Below, piece after piece: positions 44,243-55,124 of a stretch of 64,000 nucleotides of DNA. This stretch comes from Sulfurisoma sediminicola (lineage in GTDB: Bacteria; Pseudomonadota; Gammaproteobacteria; Burkholderiales; Rhodocyclaceae), in contig NZ_BHVV01000006.1 of assembly GCF_003865015.1 (NCBI RefSeq), positions 372,001 through 436,000 of the forward strand, in the 5' to 3' direction. The translations under genes and the position numbers were made by a program. The notes beneath the pieces are model-generated. The model saw nothing but the letters and a program-made list of their open reading frames with translations. It was not told the DNA's origin and made no database searches. Every line of letters begins with the position of its first letter. The stretch's first letter is position 1.

Positions 44243-44686
44243 ATGAACCGCAATGACGTTACCGAGATGATCGTCGCCGCCAGGATCCAGAAAGGGATCA
44301 AGTGGGCCGACGTGGCGAAGAAGGTCGGCCTGTCCAAGGAGTGGGTGACCGCCGGCTGCCTTGGCCAGATGACCTTCGACAAGAAGCAGGCGACCACCGT
44401 CGGCAAGATCTTCGGCCTGCCGGCCGAGGCCGTCGCGCTGCTGCAGGTCGTGCCCTATAAAGGATCGCTGCCGACGGCCGTGCCCACCGATCCGCTGATC
44501 TACCGTTTCTACGAGCTGATCAGTGTCTACGGCACCACGTTCAAGGAACTGATCCACGAGGAGTTCGGCGACGGCATCATGTCCGCCATCGACTTCAAGA
44601 TGGACATGAAGCGCGAGCCCAATGCGGCGGGCGACCGCGTGAATATCGTTATGTCCGGCAAGTTCCTGCCGTACAAGACCTATTGA
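44243..44686 (+). CDS. cynS: Cyanase (cyanate hydratase)
   Basis: A 147-residue protein with the catalytic triad R88, E91 and S114 (IYRFYELISVYGTTFKELI, GDGIMSAIDFKMD), matching R96/E99/S122 of the E. coli enzyme. It converts cyanate and bicarbonate to ammonia and CO2 (through carbamate). AGGAGA precedes the ATG. As the last gene of the operon it gives the functional clue for the transporter and suggests that upstream redox enzymes release, or coexist with, cyanate. Confidence 0.96.
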   Translation: MNRNDVTEMIVAARIQKGIKWADVAKKVGLSKEWVTAGCLGQMTFDKKQATTVGKIFGLPAEAVALLQVVPYKGSLPTAVPTDPLIYRFYELISVYGTTFKELIHEEFGDGIMSAIDFKMDMKREPNAAGDRVNIVMSGKFLPYKTY

Positions 44687-44688
44687 AA

Positions 44689-44797
44689 AAAGTCGGCGCT
44701 GATTAAGCCCCTGCGCTACAAGGCGGTCAAGCAAGAAACGCTCTCCTCGCCGTAGCGGATGGCGGGACGGTGCCGCCGTGGTGCCAGTGCCGACTTT
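44689..44797. repeat. Inverted GTCGGCGCTG pair between convergent genes
   Basis: AAAGTCGGCGCTG (44689-44701), right after the cynS stop, and CAGTGCCGACTTT (44785-44797), right after the stop of the SulP gene on the other strand, are complementary at 12 of 13 positions across 83 bp. The pair could act as a bidirectional transcript end. Each arm is a copy of the recurrent 3'-end element of this window. Confidence 0.5.
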
Positions 44798-47005
44798 CTA
44801 CGATTCCAGCGCCTGCAATTCGGCGTTGGCGTAGCGCAGGCGTCCGGCAAGCACGCTGGCAAGGCCTTCCATCAGTTTCACGGCCACCTTCTTGTGCTCG
44901 TCGGCGAGGACTTCGAAGGTCTTGCGCGAGAGCACGAAGAGGTCGACGTCGGTGAAGGCGATGGCGTCGGCCGAACGGGCGTCGCCGTCGAGGAAGGCCA
45001 TTTCGCCGAAGAAGTCGCCGCGGCCGAAGGTGCTGATGTGGCGCGCCTGCTTGTCGTTGAGCGGCAGCATGATGCGCACCGATCCGCGGCGGACCAGGAA
45101 CAACTCGTCACCGGCATCGCCGCGGGCGAAGATCTTGTCGCCGGCCCGGCAGGAGCGCTTTTCGAAGTGGACTTCGAGCGCAGCCAGCGTGGCTTCCTTG
45201 CGGCCCTTGAACAGTTCCAGTTCATGCAGGTCGAGCGGCTTCTCCTCGGCGCGTTCGAGCGCGGCTTCCTTCAGGATCCTGTTCTCGATCCACTCCTGCG
45301 CCCCGTCGAGTTCGCCGAAAATTCTCGCCGCGCTCTTCGACGGCGCCAGGCCGGTCTGGTCGAAGTAGTGCTGCATGTCGCGGCCGGAGGGCAGGTTCTG
45401 CGGCAGCTGGCTGAAGACGAGAAAACCGTCCTTCTCGGCCATCATGTCGCGGATCTGGTCGAGCATGTGGGCGGCGGTGACGTCGATCGTCTGCACGCGG
45501 CGCATGTCGAGCACGATGTACTTGCGCGTCTTGAGTTCGGGCTCGAGGATGGTGTACAACTGGTCGGTGGTGCCGAAGAACAGGGCGCCCTGCAGCTCGA
45601 AGATCACCGCCTGGTCGCCGCGCTGCTCGAGCACTTCCATTTCCTCCTGCAGGCGGATCTGCTTGGAGAAGCTCTGGTTGCCGTAGGCCTTGCGGCGGAT
45701 GATGCTGCCGCCGATCTGCTCGCGAATGAAGAGGAAGATCGCCAGCACGATGCCGGTGCCCGAGGCGGGAATCAGGCCGACGGTCAGCGCCACCGTCACC
45801 ACCGACAGGATGACGAAGAAATCCAGGATGGTGTGGTGCGATTTGAGCAGCTGCAGGCTGTGGCGGTCGATCATGCGCACGCCGATGACGATGAGGATGC
45901 CGGCCAGGGCCGCCACCGGCACCCAGGCGATCAGCGAGCCGAGGACGAGGAAGGCGACCAGCGCCAGCACGCCTTCCATCACGCCCGACACGCGGCTGGC
46001 CGCGCCGCTGGACATGTTCACCAGCGTCGCGCCCATGGTGCCGGCGCCGGGGATGCCGCCGACAACGGCCGAGGCGATGTTGCCCAGGCCCTGGGCGACC
46101 AGTTCGCGGTTGGAGTTGTGGCGCGAGCGCGTCAACGCATCGAGCACGACGCAGGTCTTCAAGGTGTCGATGGAGAGCAGCACCGCCAGCGTCAGTGACG
46201 GCACCAGCAGCATCTGCAGTTGGGAAAGCTCGATATCGGCCATGGCGTGGAAACGCCCCATGAAGGCCTCGCTGAAGCCACCGCCACCTCCCATGGGGCC
46301 GACGATCAGCCGGTTGCCCTCGACCACCAGCAGGGCCGGGTCGAACAGGCCGAGGCCGAAATAAGCCAGCACGCCCGCGGCGAGGCCGAGAATGGCTGCC
46401 GGCACGCGCCGCGTCACCTTCGGCGCACCGACCATGACGATGATGGTGATCGCGCCGACGACGATGCCCTGCCAGCGCCAGGCATCCGCCGCGACCAGCG
46501 AATGCCAGAAATGGATTTCCTTCGGCACGCCGAGGAGTTTCGGCACCTGGCTGGCGATGATGATCAGGCCGACGCCGGAGAGGTAGCCGCTGACCACCGG
46601 GTAGGGCATGTACTTGATCAGGCGGCCGAGGCCGACGCTGCCGAAGATCACCTGCAGGGTGCCGGCCATGAGCCCGATGATCACCAGCATCAGCAGCGTG
46701 GCTTCGAGCGCGGCGCCCTGGTGCAGGAACTCGATGGCGAAGGCCGACAGAACGGCGGCCGCAGGCGCGCAGGGCGCCGTGATGAGACGCTGGGTGCCGC
46801 CCAGCGCCGGGGATATCAGGCCGAGCGCCGTAGCGCCGAGTATGCCGGCCAGCGCGCCGTAAGCGGCGTAGGAGCCGCCCAGCGGCGAGTAGATGGTGAC
46901 GCCGAAGGCGATGGCCGAGGGCAGCGCCACCAGCATGGCCGCGAGGCCGCCCCAGAAATCACCGGCGAGGTTCGGCGACAGGCGGGCGGGGGAAGGGAGG
47001 GGCAT
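44798..47005 (-). CDS. SulP anion transporter with STAS and cyclic-nucleotide-binding domains
   Basis: A 735-residue fusion. Residues about 10-410 form the SulP membrane domain (LVALPSAIAFGVTIYSPLGG, YMPYPVVSGYLSGVGL, LLSIDTLKTCVVLDALTRSRHNSNREL). Residues about 450-560 form a STAS domain (VIFELQGALFFGTTDQLY, VLDMRRVQTIDVTAAHML). Residues about 600-720 form a cNMP-binding domain (GDKIFARGDAGDELFLVRRGSVRI, GRGDFFGEMAFLDGDARSADAIA). The family moves sulfate, bicarbonate or other anions; the cNMP domain implies control by a second messenger. The start at 47005 gives a short N-terminus before the first helix. Confidence 0.9.
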   Translation of the reverse strand: MPLPSPARLSPNLAGDFWGGLAAMLVALPSAIAFGVTIYSPLGGSYAAYGALAGILGATALGLISPALGGTQRLITAPCAPAAAVLSAFAIEFLHQGAALEATLLMLVIIGLMAGTLQVIFGSVGLGRLIKYMPYPVVSGYLSGVGLIIIASQVPKLLGVPKEIHFWHSLVAADAWRWQGIVVGAITIIVMVGAPKVTRRVPAAILGLAAGVLAYFGLGLFDPALLVVEGNRLIVGPMGGGGGFSEAFMGRFHAMADIELSQLQMLLVPSLTLAVLLSIDTLKTCVVLDALTRSRHNSNRELVAQGLGNIASAVVGGIPGAGTMGATLVNMSSGAASRVSGVMEGVLALVAFLVLGSLIAWVPVAALAGILIVIGVRMIDRHSLQLLKSHHTILDFFVILSVVTVALTVGLIPASGTGIVLAIFLFIREQIGGSIIRRKAYGNQSFSKQIRLQEEMEVLEQRGDQAVIFELQGALFFGTTDQLYTILEPELKTRKYIVLDMRRVQTIDVTAAHMLDQIRDMMAEKDGFLVFSQLPQNLPSGRDMQHYFDQTGLAPSKSAARIFGELDGAQEWIENRILKEAALERAEEKPLDLHELELFKGRKEATLAALEVHFEKRSCRAGDKIFARGDAGDELFLVRRGSVRIMLPLNDKQARHISTFGRGDFFGEMAFLDGDARSADAIAFTDVDLFVLSRKTFEVLADEHKKVAVKLMEGLASVLAGRLRYANAELQALES

Positions 47006-47101
47006 GATGCGGTCTCGGGCAGTCCGAAGCCAAATATACACCCCTTGCCAGGGTGGAAAGGCATGCACGAGATCAAGTGCGCGAGGTGCAGAGCGGGCTT
47101 C

Positions 47102-47683
47102 TTACCATTTCCTTCCAGCCTTCTTTGCACCAGCGGACGTCGTTTTCTTTGGCGGTGGGCTGCTCGCGGAATTTGCTTCGGGTGATGAAGAAGGTACCGA
47201 CGCCAGGACGCTGTAGTCAAATGTCGCCGTCAGCTTGCGCTCGACATAGACCCGCAGCCGGTAGCGTCCGGCCTTGTCTTCCGTTCTTATTCTGCGCTCA
47301 CCGAAAATCATGCCGTCGGATACCGGTATGCGACGTTCGTTGAGGCTCAGGAGAGACTCGCGCATTGCCGGCATGGCCGGGTCACTTTCATTGCTGCCGG
47401 ATGCGGCGACGGTGTCCTGTGGTATCAGGATTTCTTCCCGGATCGCCAGTGATTTCTTCGTCGTCTTGACCTCGATCAGCCAGCCGTAGGGCTGCCCGGG
47501 GGTGAGTGGAATTTCGCTGGTCGCACCGAATCCGAGTTGATCCGAGCCGTCGTCCTCGAAGATGCCGAATTCGGCCTTGATGATTTCGACGTCGGGCGCG
47601 GCGGGTGCGGCGAGGGCCTGCAGGCCTGCAGTGAGTAGCAGGACGGCGCCGACGGCCGTGCCGACCAGTCTGCGGTGATTCAT
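47102..47683 (-). CDS. Secreted hypothetical protein
   Basis: A 193-residue protein with a signal peptide (MNHRRLVGTAVGAVLLLTAGLQALA). The core (residues about 28-160) is probably beta-rich, with IKAEFGIFEDDG, YGWLIEVKTTKKSLAIREEIL and GRYRLRVYVERKLTATFDYSV. It ends in a Ser/Pro/Lys-rich tail. I do not recognise a family. It abuts the ABC-F gene (1 nt apart) and may be cotranscribed with it. Confidence 0.6.
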   Translation of the reverse strand: MNHRRLVGTAVGAVLLLTAGLQALAAPAAPDVEIIKAEFGIFEDDGSDQLGFGATSEIPLTPGQPYGWLIEVKTTKKSLAIREEILIPQDTVAASGSNESDPAMPAMRESLLSLNERRIPVSDGMIFGERRIRTEDKAGRYRLRVYVERKLTATFDYSVLASVPSSSPEANSASSPPPKKTTSAGAKKAGRKW

Positions 47684-49366
<1,683 letters not shown>

Positions 49367-49564
49367 GGGGGCGTATATCTTTAAGGATGCGCATGATAGT
49401 CATCGGAGTGCAAGGCATCTACGGAAATTTCAGCCTTCAGGCGTGCCCCCGTGCTTTTGGCGCAGATGGAGACCTTGATGCCGCCGGTGGTGTATGTCAC
49501 GATACCTCACATGAAAATGCCGTCCAAGGCGTTGCTCAGAATGTCGAACTAATTGAAAAATAGA

Positions 49565-50035
49565 GTGAAAACAAGAGTTTTGTTTGTCTGCATGGGCAAC
49601 ATTTGCCGATCGCCCACGGCGGAGGGTGTGGTGCGCACCCTTCTGGATAGGGCCGGATTGCTACCCGAGGTGGAGATCGATTCGGCCGGCACGCATGACT
49701 ACCACATCGGCAAGCCGCCGGACGAGCGTGCGCGCACGGCGGCGGCAGGGCGTGGCTACGACCTTTCTGCCCTGCGGGCGCGGCGCGTGTCGGAATTCGA
49801 TTTTGTGCGCTTCGACCGCATCCTGGCGATGGACCGCGACAATCTCGACCTGCTGCGGCAGGCGTGCCCGGCCGAACATCGCCACAAGCTCGGGCTCTTC
49901 CTCGAATACTCCCGCAAATTCGGCGAGCGCGAGGTGCCGGATCCCTACTACGGCGGCGCGGAAGGTTTCGAGCGTGTGCTCGATCTGGTCGAGGACGCGG
50001 CGAGCGGCCTGATCGACAGTCTGCCGCGCAAATAA
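49565..50035 (+). CDS. Low-molecular-weight protein tyrosine phosphatase
   Basis: A 156-residue protein with the phosphate loop CMGNICRS (C-x5-R-S) near the N-terminus and the general acid Asp in VPDPYYGG. The GTG at 49565 (MKTRVLFVCMGN) gives the usual family length; a TTG four codons earlier is possible. It may dephosphorylate tyrosine kinases or arginine-phosphorylated proteins. It is isolated between the ABC-F gene and convergent rne. Confidence 0.92.
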   Translation: MKTRVLFVCMGNICRSPTAEGVVRTLLDRAGLLPEVEIDSAGTHDYHIGKPPDERARTAAAGRGYDLSALRARRVSEFDFVRFDRILAMDRDNLDLLRQACPAEHRHKLGLFLEYSRKFGEREVPDPYYGGAEGFERVLDLVEDAASGLIDSLPRK

Positions 50036-50037
50036 AA

Positions 50038-50059
50038 CGGGCACGCCGCGGCGTGCCCG
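50038..50059 (-). terminator. Intrinsic terminator of rne
   Basis: CGGGCACGCC-GC-GGCGTGCCCG is a perfect 10-bp stem between the phosphatase and rne stop codons. On the minus strand it is followed by TTTTATT, so it terminates rne transcription. On the plus strand there is no U-run. Confidence 0.8.
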
Positions 50060-50081
50060 TATGCTGCGACCGGGACGGTGA

Positions 50082-52757
50082 TCAGTCCCGCTTGGTTTCG
50101 ACCATCTGCAATGGCTCGCTCGGCGCAACGGACACGGGTTTCGGTTTGCGACCCAGCGGCGGGTGCGGCACCACGATGGGCTCGGCCGCACGCGAACCGG
50201 CGGCGGTCTCGATCAACACCAGCCCGGCCTGTTGCAGCGAGGCCGACATGTCGACGGCCGCGGGGACCTCCGGCATGACAGCCACCGTGACGGGTGCCGC
50301 CGTCTCTTCGACGAGTGGCGGCTGCTCCGCTGGTGTGGTGACGGATTCGACGGCGGCAACAGCTTCGACGGTCGCAGGTGCGACTTCGACCGCGGCGGGT
50401 TCCGCAAACGTCGGCTCCGGCGTGACGGTGGCCTGGGTGCTTTCCGCGACCATCGGCGCGGCCACTTCGGTCACTTCGACCGGCGGGGCGATCGCTTCGG
50501 TCACGGCGGCAGGAGCTTCCGCTACGGCGACAGCGGCTTCGGCGGGCACGCCGGCGGTGACCTCGTCCGGTCGACGCTCGCTGCGACCGCGGCCACGACC
50601 GCGACGACGGCGGTTGTCGCCCTGGCCTTCGCCCTGCGGCGCGGCGCCTTCGGCGCCGGGCGCCGTCAGGCTGGCCGCGCTCTCGGCCACGGCGGCTTCG
50701 GCCACGGCCTCGGGACGCTGCTGCTGGCCGCCGCGCTCACCGCGTTCCTTGCGTTCGCCGCGCTGACGGCGATTGTCGCGTTGGCCTTCGGTGCGACCTT
50801 CCGTACCTTCGGCCGTCGGCTCGCGGCGCGGCTGCTGGCCACGGCCTTCGCTGCGTTCGCCGCCGCGCGGCTGTTTTTCGTCGCGGGTCTCCCGCCCTTC
50901 GCGATTGTCGCGACCCTCGCGGCGGCCACGGCCGCCCCGATCACGGCCATTGCGGTCGCGGTCGCCACGTTCGCCGCGCTCGCGGCGGGCCGGCTTTTCC
51001 GCGGCCTTGGGCTCGGCGGCGGGTTCGGCGGGCTTGCTGCCACCGAAGAAGGACAGGATGCGAGCGATGAAACCGGGCTCGGCCTTGGCCGGTGCAGCCG
51101 CTTGCGCCGCCTTGGGCTCGACGATCGGCGCGGGCTGGTCGGGCGTGATGCCCTTGACCGCGGCTTCCTGCCGCCCGGGCTTGGCTTCGTTCTGGGCGGA
51201 CGGCGGCTGGTAGGCGGATTCCTCGGCGATCTTTTCGGCCTTCTCGACCATCTGGTAGCTGGCCAGCGCGACGCCTTCCTGGTTCAACTGGTCGTGGCGC
51301 AGGCGCACGATCTCGTGCTGCGGCGTCTCGAGATGACGGTTGGGCACGATCACCAGGTTGATGCGGTGGCGCACCTCGATCTTGGCGATATCGACGCGCT
51401 TCTCGTTGAGGAGGAAGGTGGCTACGTCGACGGGCACCTGGCAGTGCAGGGCACCGGTGTTTTCCTTCATCGACTCCTCTTCGAGGATGCGCAGGATGTG
51501 CAGCGCGGCGGATTCGGTCGAGCGGATGTGGCCGGTGCCGGTGCAGCGTGGGCAGGTGATGTAGCTGGTTTCGGCCAAGGCCGGACGCAGGCGCTGGCGC
51601 GACAGTTCGAGCAGACCGAAGCGCGAGATCTTGCCGGTCTGGACGCGGGCGCGGTCGAAGTGGAGGGCATCGCGCAGGCGGTTCTCGACTTCACGCTGGT
51701 TCTTCGACGATTCCATGTCGATGAAGTCGATGACGATGAGGCCGCCGAGGTCGCGCAGTCGCAGCTGGCGGGCGATTTCGTCGGCGGCTTCGCAGTTGGT
51801 GCGGAAGGCGGTCTCCTCGATGTCCGAACCCTTGGTGGCGCGGCCGGAGTTGACGTCCACCGAGACCAGGGCCTCGGTGTGGTCGATGACGATGGCGCCG
51901 CCCGAGGGCAGGGTGACCTGCCGCGAGTAGGCGGACTCGATCTGGTGTTCGATCTGGAAGCGCGAGAACAGCGGCACGTCGTCGCGGTAGCGCTTGACGC
52001 GGGCGACGTTGCCCGGCATCACGTGGGCCATGAACTGCTGCGCCTGTTCGAAGACGTCGTCGGTGTCGATCAGGATCTCGCCGATTTCGGCGTGGTAGTA
52101 GTCGCGGATGGCGCGGATGACCAGGCTCGATTCCTGGTAGATCAGGAAGGCGCCGCTCTGGCCTTTGGCCGCGCCCTCGATGGCGTTCCACAGCTGCATC
52201 AGGTAGTTGAGGTCCCACTGCAGTTCCTCGGCGCCGCGGCCGATGCCGGCGGTGCGGGCAATGAGGCTCATGCCGTTGGGCACGTCGAGCTGGTCCATGA
52301 CCTCGCGCAGTTCCTGCCGTTCCTCGCCCTCGACACGGCGCGAGACGCCGCCGCCGCGGGGGTTGTTGGGCATCAGCACCAGGTAGCGGCCGGCGAGGCT
52401 GACGTAGGTGGTCAGCGCCGCGCCCTTGTTGCCGCGCTCGTCCTTTTCGACCTGGACGATGAGTTCCTGGCCGTTGCTGAGGACGTCCTGGATGCGCGCC
52501 TTGCCGGCGTCGACACCCGGTTTGAAGTAGTTGCGGGAGATTTCCTTGAACGGCAGGAAGCCGTGGCGCTCGGCGCCGTAATCGACGAAGGCGGCTTCGA
52601 GGCTGGGCTCGATGCGGGTGATGACCGCCTTGTAGATGTTGCTCTTGCGTTGTTCCTTCGAGGCCGATTCGATGTCGAGGTCGATCAGTTTCTGACCATC
52701 GACGATCGCGACGCGGAGTTCCTCGGCTTGCGTCGCATTGAACAGCATGCGTTTCAT
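50082..52757 (-). CDS. rne: Ribonuclease E
   Basis: An 891-residue protein. Residues about 35-120 form the S1 domain (KAVITRIEPSLEAAFVDYGAERHGFLPFKEI). The catalytic aspartates are in VSVDVNSGR and LIVIDFIDM, and the zinc link is CPRCTGTGH. From about residue 510 the C-terminal half is disordered: an AR-rich RNA-binding tract (RRERGERGDRDRNGRDRGG) and then an Ala/Pro/Val/Glu-rich stretch of about 150 residues. An amphipathic FIARILSFFGG segment just before it could be the membrane-targeting helix. The start at 52757 (MKRMLFNAT) is the conserved one. Confidence 0.97.
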   Translation of the reverse strand: MKRMLFNATQAEELRVAIVDGQKLIDLDIESASKEQRKSNIYKAVITRIEPSLEAAFVDYGAERHGFLPFKEISRNYFKPGVDAGKARIQDVLSNGQELIVQVEKDERGNKGAALTTYVSLAGRYLVLMPNNPRGGGVSRRVEGEERQELREVMDQLDVPNGMSLIARTAGIGRGAEELQWDLNYLMQLWNAIEGAAKGQSGAFLIYQESSLVIRAIRDYYHAEIGEILIDTDDVFEQAQQFMAHVMPGNVARVKRYRDDVPLFSRFQIEHQIESAYSRQVTLPSGGAIVIDHTEALVSVDVNSGRATKGSDIEETAFRTNCEAADEIARQLRLRDLGGLIVIDFIDMESSKNQREVENRLRDALHFDRARVQTGKISRFGLLELSRQRLRPALAETSYITCPRCTGTGHIRSTESAALHILRILEEESMKENTGALHCQVPVDVATFLLNEKRVDIAKIEVRHRINLVIVPNRHLETPQHEIVRLRHDQLNQEGVALASYQMVEKAEKIAEESAYQPPSAQNEAKPGRQEAAVKGITPDQPAPIVEPKAAQAAAPAKAEPGFIARILSFFGGSKPAEPAAEPKAAEKPARRERGERGDRDRNGRDRGGRGRREGRDNREGRETRDEKQPRGGERSEGRGQQPRREPTAEGTEGRTEGQRDNRRQRGERKERGERGGQQQRPEAVAEAAVAESAASLTAPGAEGAAPQGEGQGDNRRRRGRGRGRSERRPDEVTAGVPAEAAVAVAEAPAAVTEAIAPPVEVTEVAAPMVAESTQATVTPEPTFAEPAAVEVAPATVEAVAAVESVTTPAEQPPLVEETAAPVTVAVMPEVPAAVDMSASLQQAGLVLIETAAGSRAAEPIVVPHPPLGRKPKPVSVAPSEPLQMVETKRD

Positions 52758-53189
52758 GTGTGCTCCCGCGCGCAACGCAGGGCACGACACACTGCACGCC
52801 GCCTCACCAATCAGGTGTGGGCGGCGGACTCGATCAGGTTGGAGTGAATGAAGCCATCGGTTTGAAGGTTTCGATGCAACCGGTTGTCAGGCGTGTCGTT
52901 TCAGGTGGCGTCGCACCCTGTAGTGACGGGGTGCGGCGCCACGCGGTTTTCTGCAATTGCGCGCAATCAAGTAACATCGCTTCTTTGGGCGAGCGAGATA
53001 CCCTTTTGGGTTGCTGGAGGGGCGGCGATAGGAATCAAGCCGATTTTTCCGTCCAATGTCCTCCGCAGGAGACCTGTCGGAACAGGCTGTGCGGTAAAGA
53101 CAACGTCCCGGGATGACGCCACCGGCGCCGCTTCGGGCCGCCGGGCACGCCGTCGCGGGACGGCAAACCGGGACCCAGTATAGTTGAAA
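52758..53189. other. Divergent rne-rluC intergenic region
   Basis: This 432-bp gap has no convincing gene. On the minus strand it would contain the long 5' leader of rne, which in other bacteria mediates autoregulation by RNase E. A CAACCGGTTG palindrome (52877-52886) and a GCCGTC-GCGG-GACGGC hairpin (53149-53164) are the only structures I can point to. TATAGT at about 53180 is too close to the rluC ATG to be its -10. Confidence 0.5.
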
Positions 53190-54152
53190 ATGAATGAGTT
53201 AAGCAAAGATTCGGCGACGCTGCTCGAAGTCGGGGAGGAGTCTGCCGGGCAGCGTATCGACAACTTTCTGCTGCGCCTGGCCAAGGGGGTGCCGAAGAGC
53301 CACGTCTATCGCATCCTGCGCAGCGGCGAGGTCCGGGTGAACAAGGGCCGGATTTCGGCCGATTACCGGGTGCACGAGGGCGACGTCGTGCGGGTGCCGC
53401 CGATCCGGGTGGCGGAAAAATCCGCCACGGCCGCCGTTCCGGCGCGCGACTTCACCCTCGCCCATGAAGACGAGGCCCTGATGGTCATCGACAAGCCGGC
53501 CGGTGTTGCTGTGCATGGCGGCAGCGGAGTCAGCTTCGGCGTGATCGAACAACTGCGCCGTGCCCGGCCGCAGGCCAAGTTGCTCGAACTCGCCCATCGC
53601 CTCGACCGCGAGACCTCGGGGCTGTTGATCGTGGCCAAGAAGCGTTCGGCGCTGACCCGGCTCCACGATATGTTCCGCGACGGCAACATCGCCAAGCGTT
53701 ACCTGGCGCTGGTCCGGGGCCGCTGGATGAACCCGACCCAGCATGTGCGCCTGCCGCTGCACAAGTACCTGACGGAGGAGGGCGAGCGCCGGGTCGCCGT
53801 GTCGCGCGAGGGCAAGGAGGCGCACAGCATCGTCCGCCTGGTGGCGCGCTGGCAGAACTTCAGCCTGGTCGAGGTCGAACTCAAGACCGGGCGCACCCAT
53901 CAGATTCGGGTCCACCTCGCCCATCTGGGCTTTCCGCTGGCCGGCGACGACAAGTACGGCGACTTTGCCCTCAACAAGGACTTGCAAAAGGCCGGCCTCA
54001 AACGCATGTTCCTCCATGCGGCGAAGCTGAAACTGGCTCATCCGCTGACAGGCGAACTGCTGGAGCTCGAGGCGCCGCTGCCGCCGGATCTGCGGGATTT
54101 CCTGAAACGGCTGGATGCCAACGAAGCCAGGGATTATGGCCAAACGCTTTGA
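53190..54152 (+). CDS. rluC: 23S rRNA pseudouridine synthase (RluC)
   Basis: A 320-residue protein with an N-terminal S4 domain (about 18-80: QRIDNFLLRLAKGVPKSHVYRILRSGEVRVN) and a RluA-type catalytic domain with Asp in AHRLDRETSGLL. Position next to rne in the divergent arrangement is typical for RluC. It modifies uridines in helices of 23S rRNA. The start ATG at 53190 is chosen over a TTG two codons upstream. Confidence 0.93.
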   Translation: MNELSKDSATLLEVGEESAGQRIDNFLLRLAKGVPKSHVYRILRSGEVRVNKGRISADYRVHEGDVVRVPPIRVAEKSATAAVPARDFTLAHEDEALMVIDKPAGVAVHGGSGVSFGVIEQLRRARPQAKLLELAHRLDRETSGLLIVAKKRSALTRLHDMFRDGNIAKRYLALVRGRWMNPTQHVRLPLHKYLTEEGERRVAVSREGKEAHSIVRLVARWQNFSLVEVELKTGRTHQIRVHLAHLGFPLAGDDKYGDFALNKDLQKAGLKRMFLHAAKLKLAHPLTGELLELEAPLPPDLRDFLKRLDANEARDYGQTL

Positions 54153-54792
54153 ACTGATCGTCTTCGACTGGGATGGTACGCTGATGGATTCGGCTGGCGC
54201 CATCGTCGCCTGCATCCAGGCCGCCGCGCGCGACCTCGGCCTGGCGCCGCCGCCGGAGGAACGGGCGCGCCACGTCATCGGCCTGGGTCTCGGCGAGGCG
54301 CTGCGCCACGCCCTGCCCGAACTCGAGGACGAGCGGCACCACGAACTGGCCGAGCGCTACCGTTACCACTACCTGGCGCAGGATCAGGATCTGACCTTGT
54401 TCGCGGGCGCCGAGAACCTCGTGCGTGCCCTGAACGAGGCCGGGCATCTGCTGGCCATCGCCACCGGCAAGTCGCGAAGGGGGCTGGACCGTGCGCTCGG
54501 GCACAGCGGTCTCGGCCTGCTGTTCCACGCCACGCGCTGCGCCGACGAGTGCCACTCCAAACCCCACCCGCAGATGCTGGAGGAACTGATGGAAGAGTTC
54601 GGCGTGGCCCAGGAGGCCACTCTGATGATCGGTGACACCACCCACGACCTGTTGATGGCGAAGAATGCGGGGGCGGCGGCCGTGGGTGTGGCTTACGGTG
54701 CCCATCCGCCCGAGGCGTTGGCGGCCGAGGCGCCGCTGCACCTGGCCGAGAGCATCGAGGATCTGCGGCGTTGGCTCGGCGCGAACGCCTGA
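54136..54792 (+). CDS. HAD-family phosphatase (Gph-like)
   Basis: A 218-residue HAD hydrolase with the nucleophile motif FDWDGTLMDSAG at the N-terminus, a helical cap, Thr in IATGKSRRGL, Lys in KPHPQML and the acidic motif MIGDTTHDLLMA. It resembles phosphoglycolate phosphatase-like proteins that follow rluC in many proteobacteria. The ATG overlaps the end of rluC by 17 bp. Confidence 0.9.
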   Translation: MAKRFELIVFDWDGTLMDSAGAIVACIQAAARDLGLAPPPEERARHVIGLGLGEALRHALPELEDERHHELAERYRYHYLAQDQDLTLFAGAENLVRALNEAGHLLAIATGKSRRGLDRALGHSGLGLLFHATRCADECHSKPHPQMLEELMEEFGVAQEATLMIGDTTHDLLMAKNAGAAAVGVAYGAHPPEALAAEAPLHLAESIEDLRRWLGANA

Positions 54793-55124
54793 TCTGCGCC
54801 AGCGACGATCTCGTCGATGGCGGCCCCGGCATCCGCTGCGAAGTCGCCGGTGATGCGGCGGAAGCGCCGGTTGCCGCATTTGCGGTGCGCTTTCGCGGCC
54901 GCGTGCATGCCTACCTGAATCGCTGCGGCCACATTCCGGTCGAATTGGACTGGCAGCACGGCCAGTTCTTCGAAAGCGGCGGTTTATACTTGATCTGCGC
55001 CACTCACGGCGCGCTCTATGATCCGGAGACGGGTCATTGCGTCGGCGGTCGCTGCAATGGCCGCGGCTTGGTTCCGCTGGAGGTGAGCGAACGCGGCGGA
55101 TCGGTGTATTTGCTGGAAGGATGA
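54771..55124 (+). CDS. Rieske [2Fe-2S] ferredoxin-like protein
   Basis: A 117-residue protein with the Rieske ligands C-G-H in LNRCGHIPVELDW and C-A-T-H in LICATHGALYD. It is a small soluble ferredoxin-type Rieske. The frame starts with TTG at 54771, overlapping the phosphatase gene by 22 bp; no better start is visible before the conserved part. Its electron partner is unknown. The position between the HAD phosphatase and sppA is conserved in related bacteria. Confidence 0.9.
   Translation: MARRERLICASDDLVDGGPGIRCEVAGDAAEAPVAAFAVRFRGRVHAYLNRCGHIPVELDWQHGQFFESGGLYLICATHGALYDPETGHCVGGRCNGRGLVPLEVSERGGSVYLLEG

Noticed and set aside
50560-51010. Apparent short tandem repeats in the 3' part of rne
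   Set aside because: They reflect the Arg/Gly/Glu-rich and Ala/Val/Glu-rich low-complexity tail of RNase E, not a CRISPR or DNA repeat element.
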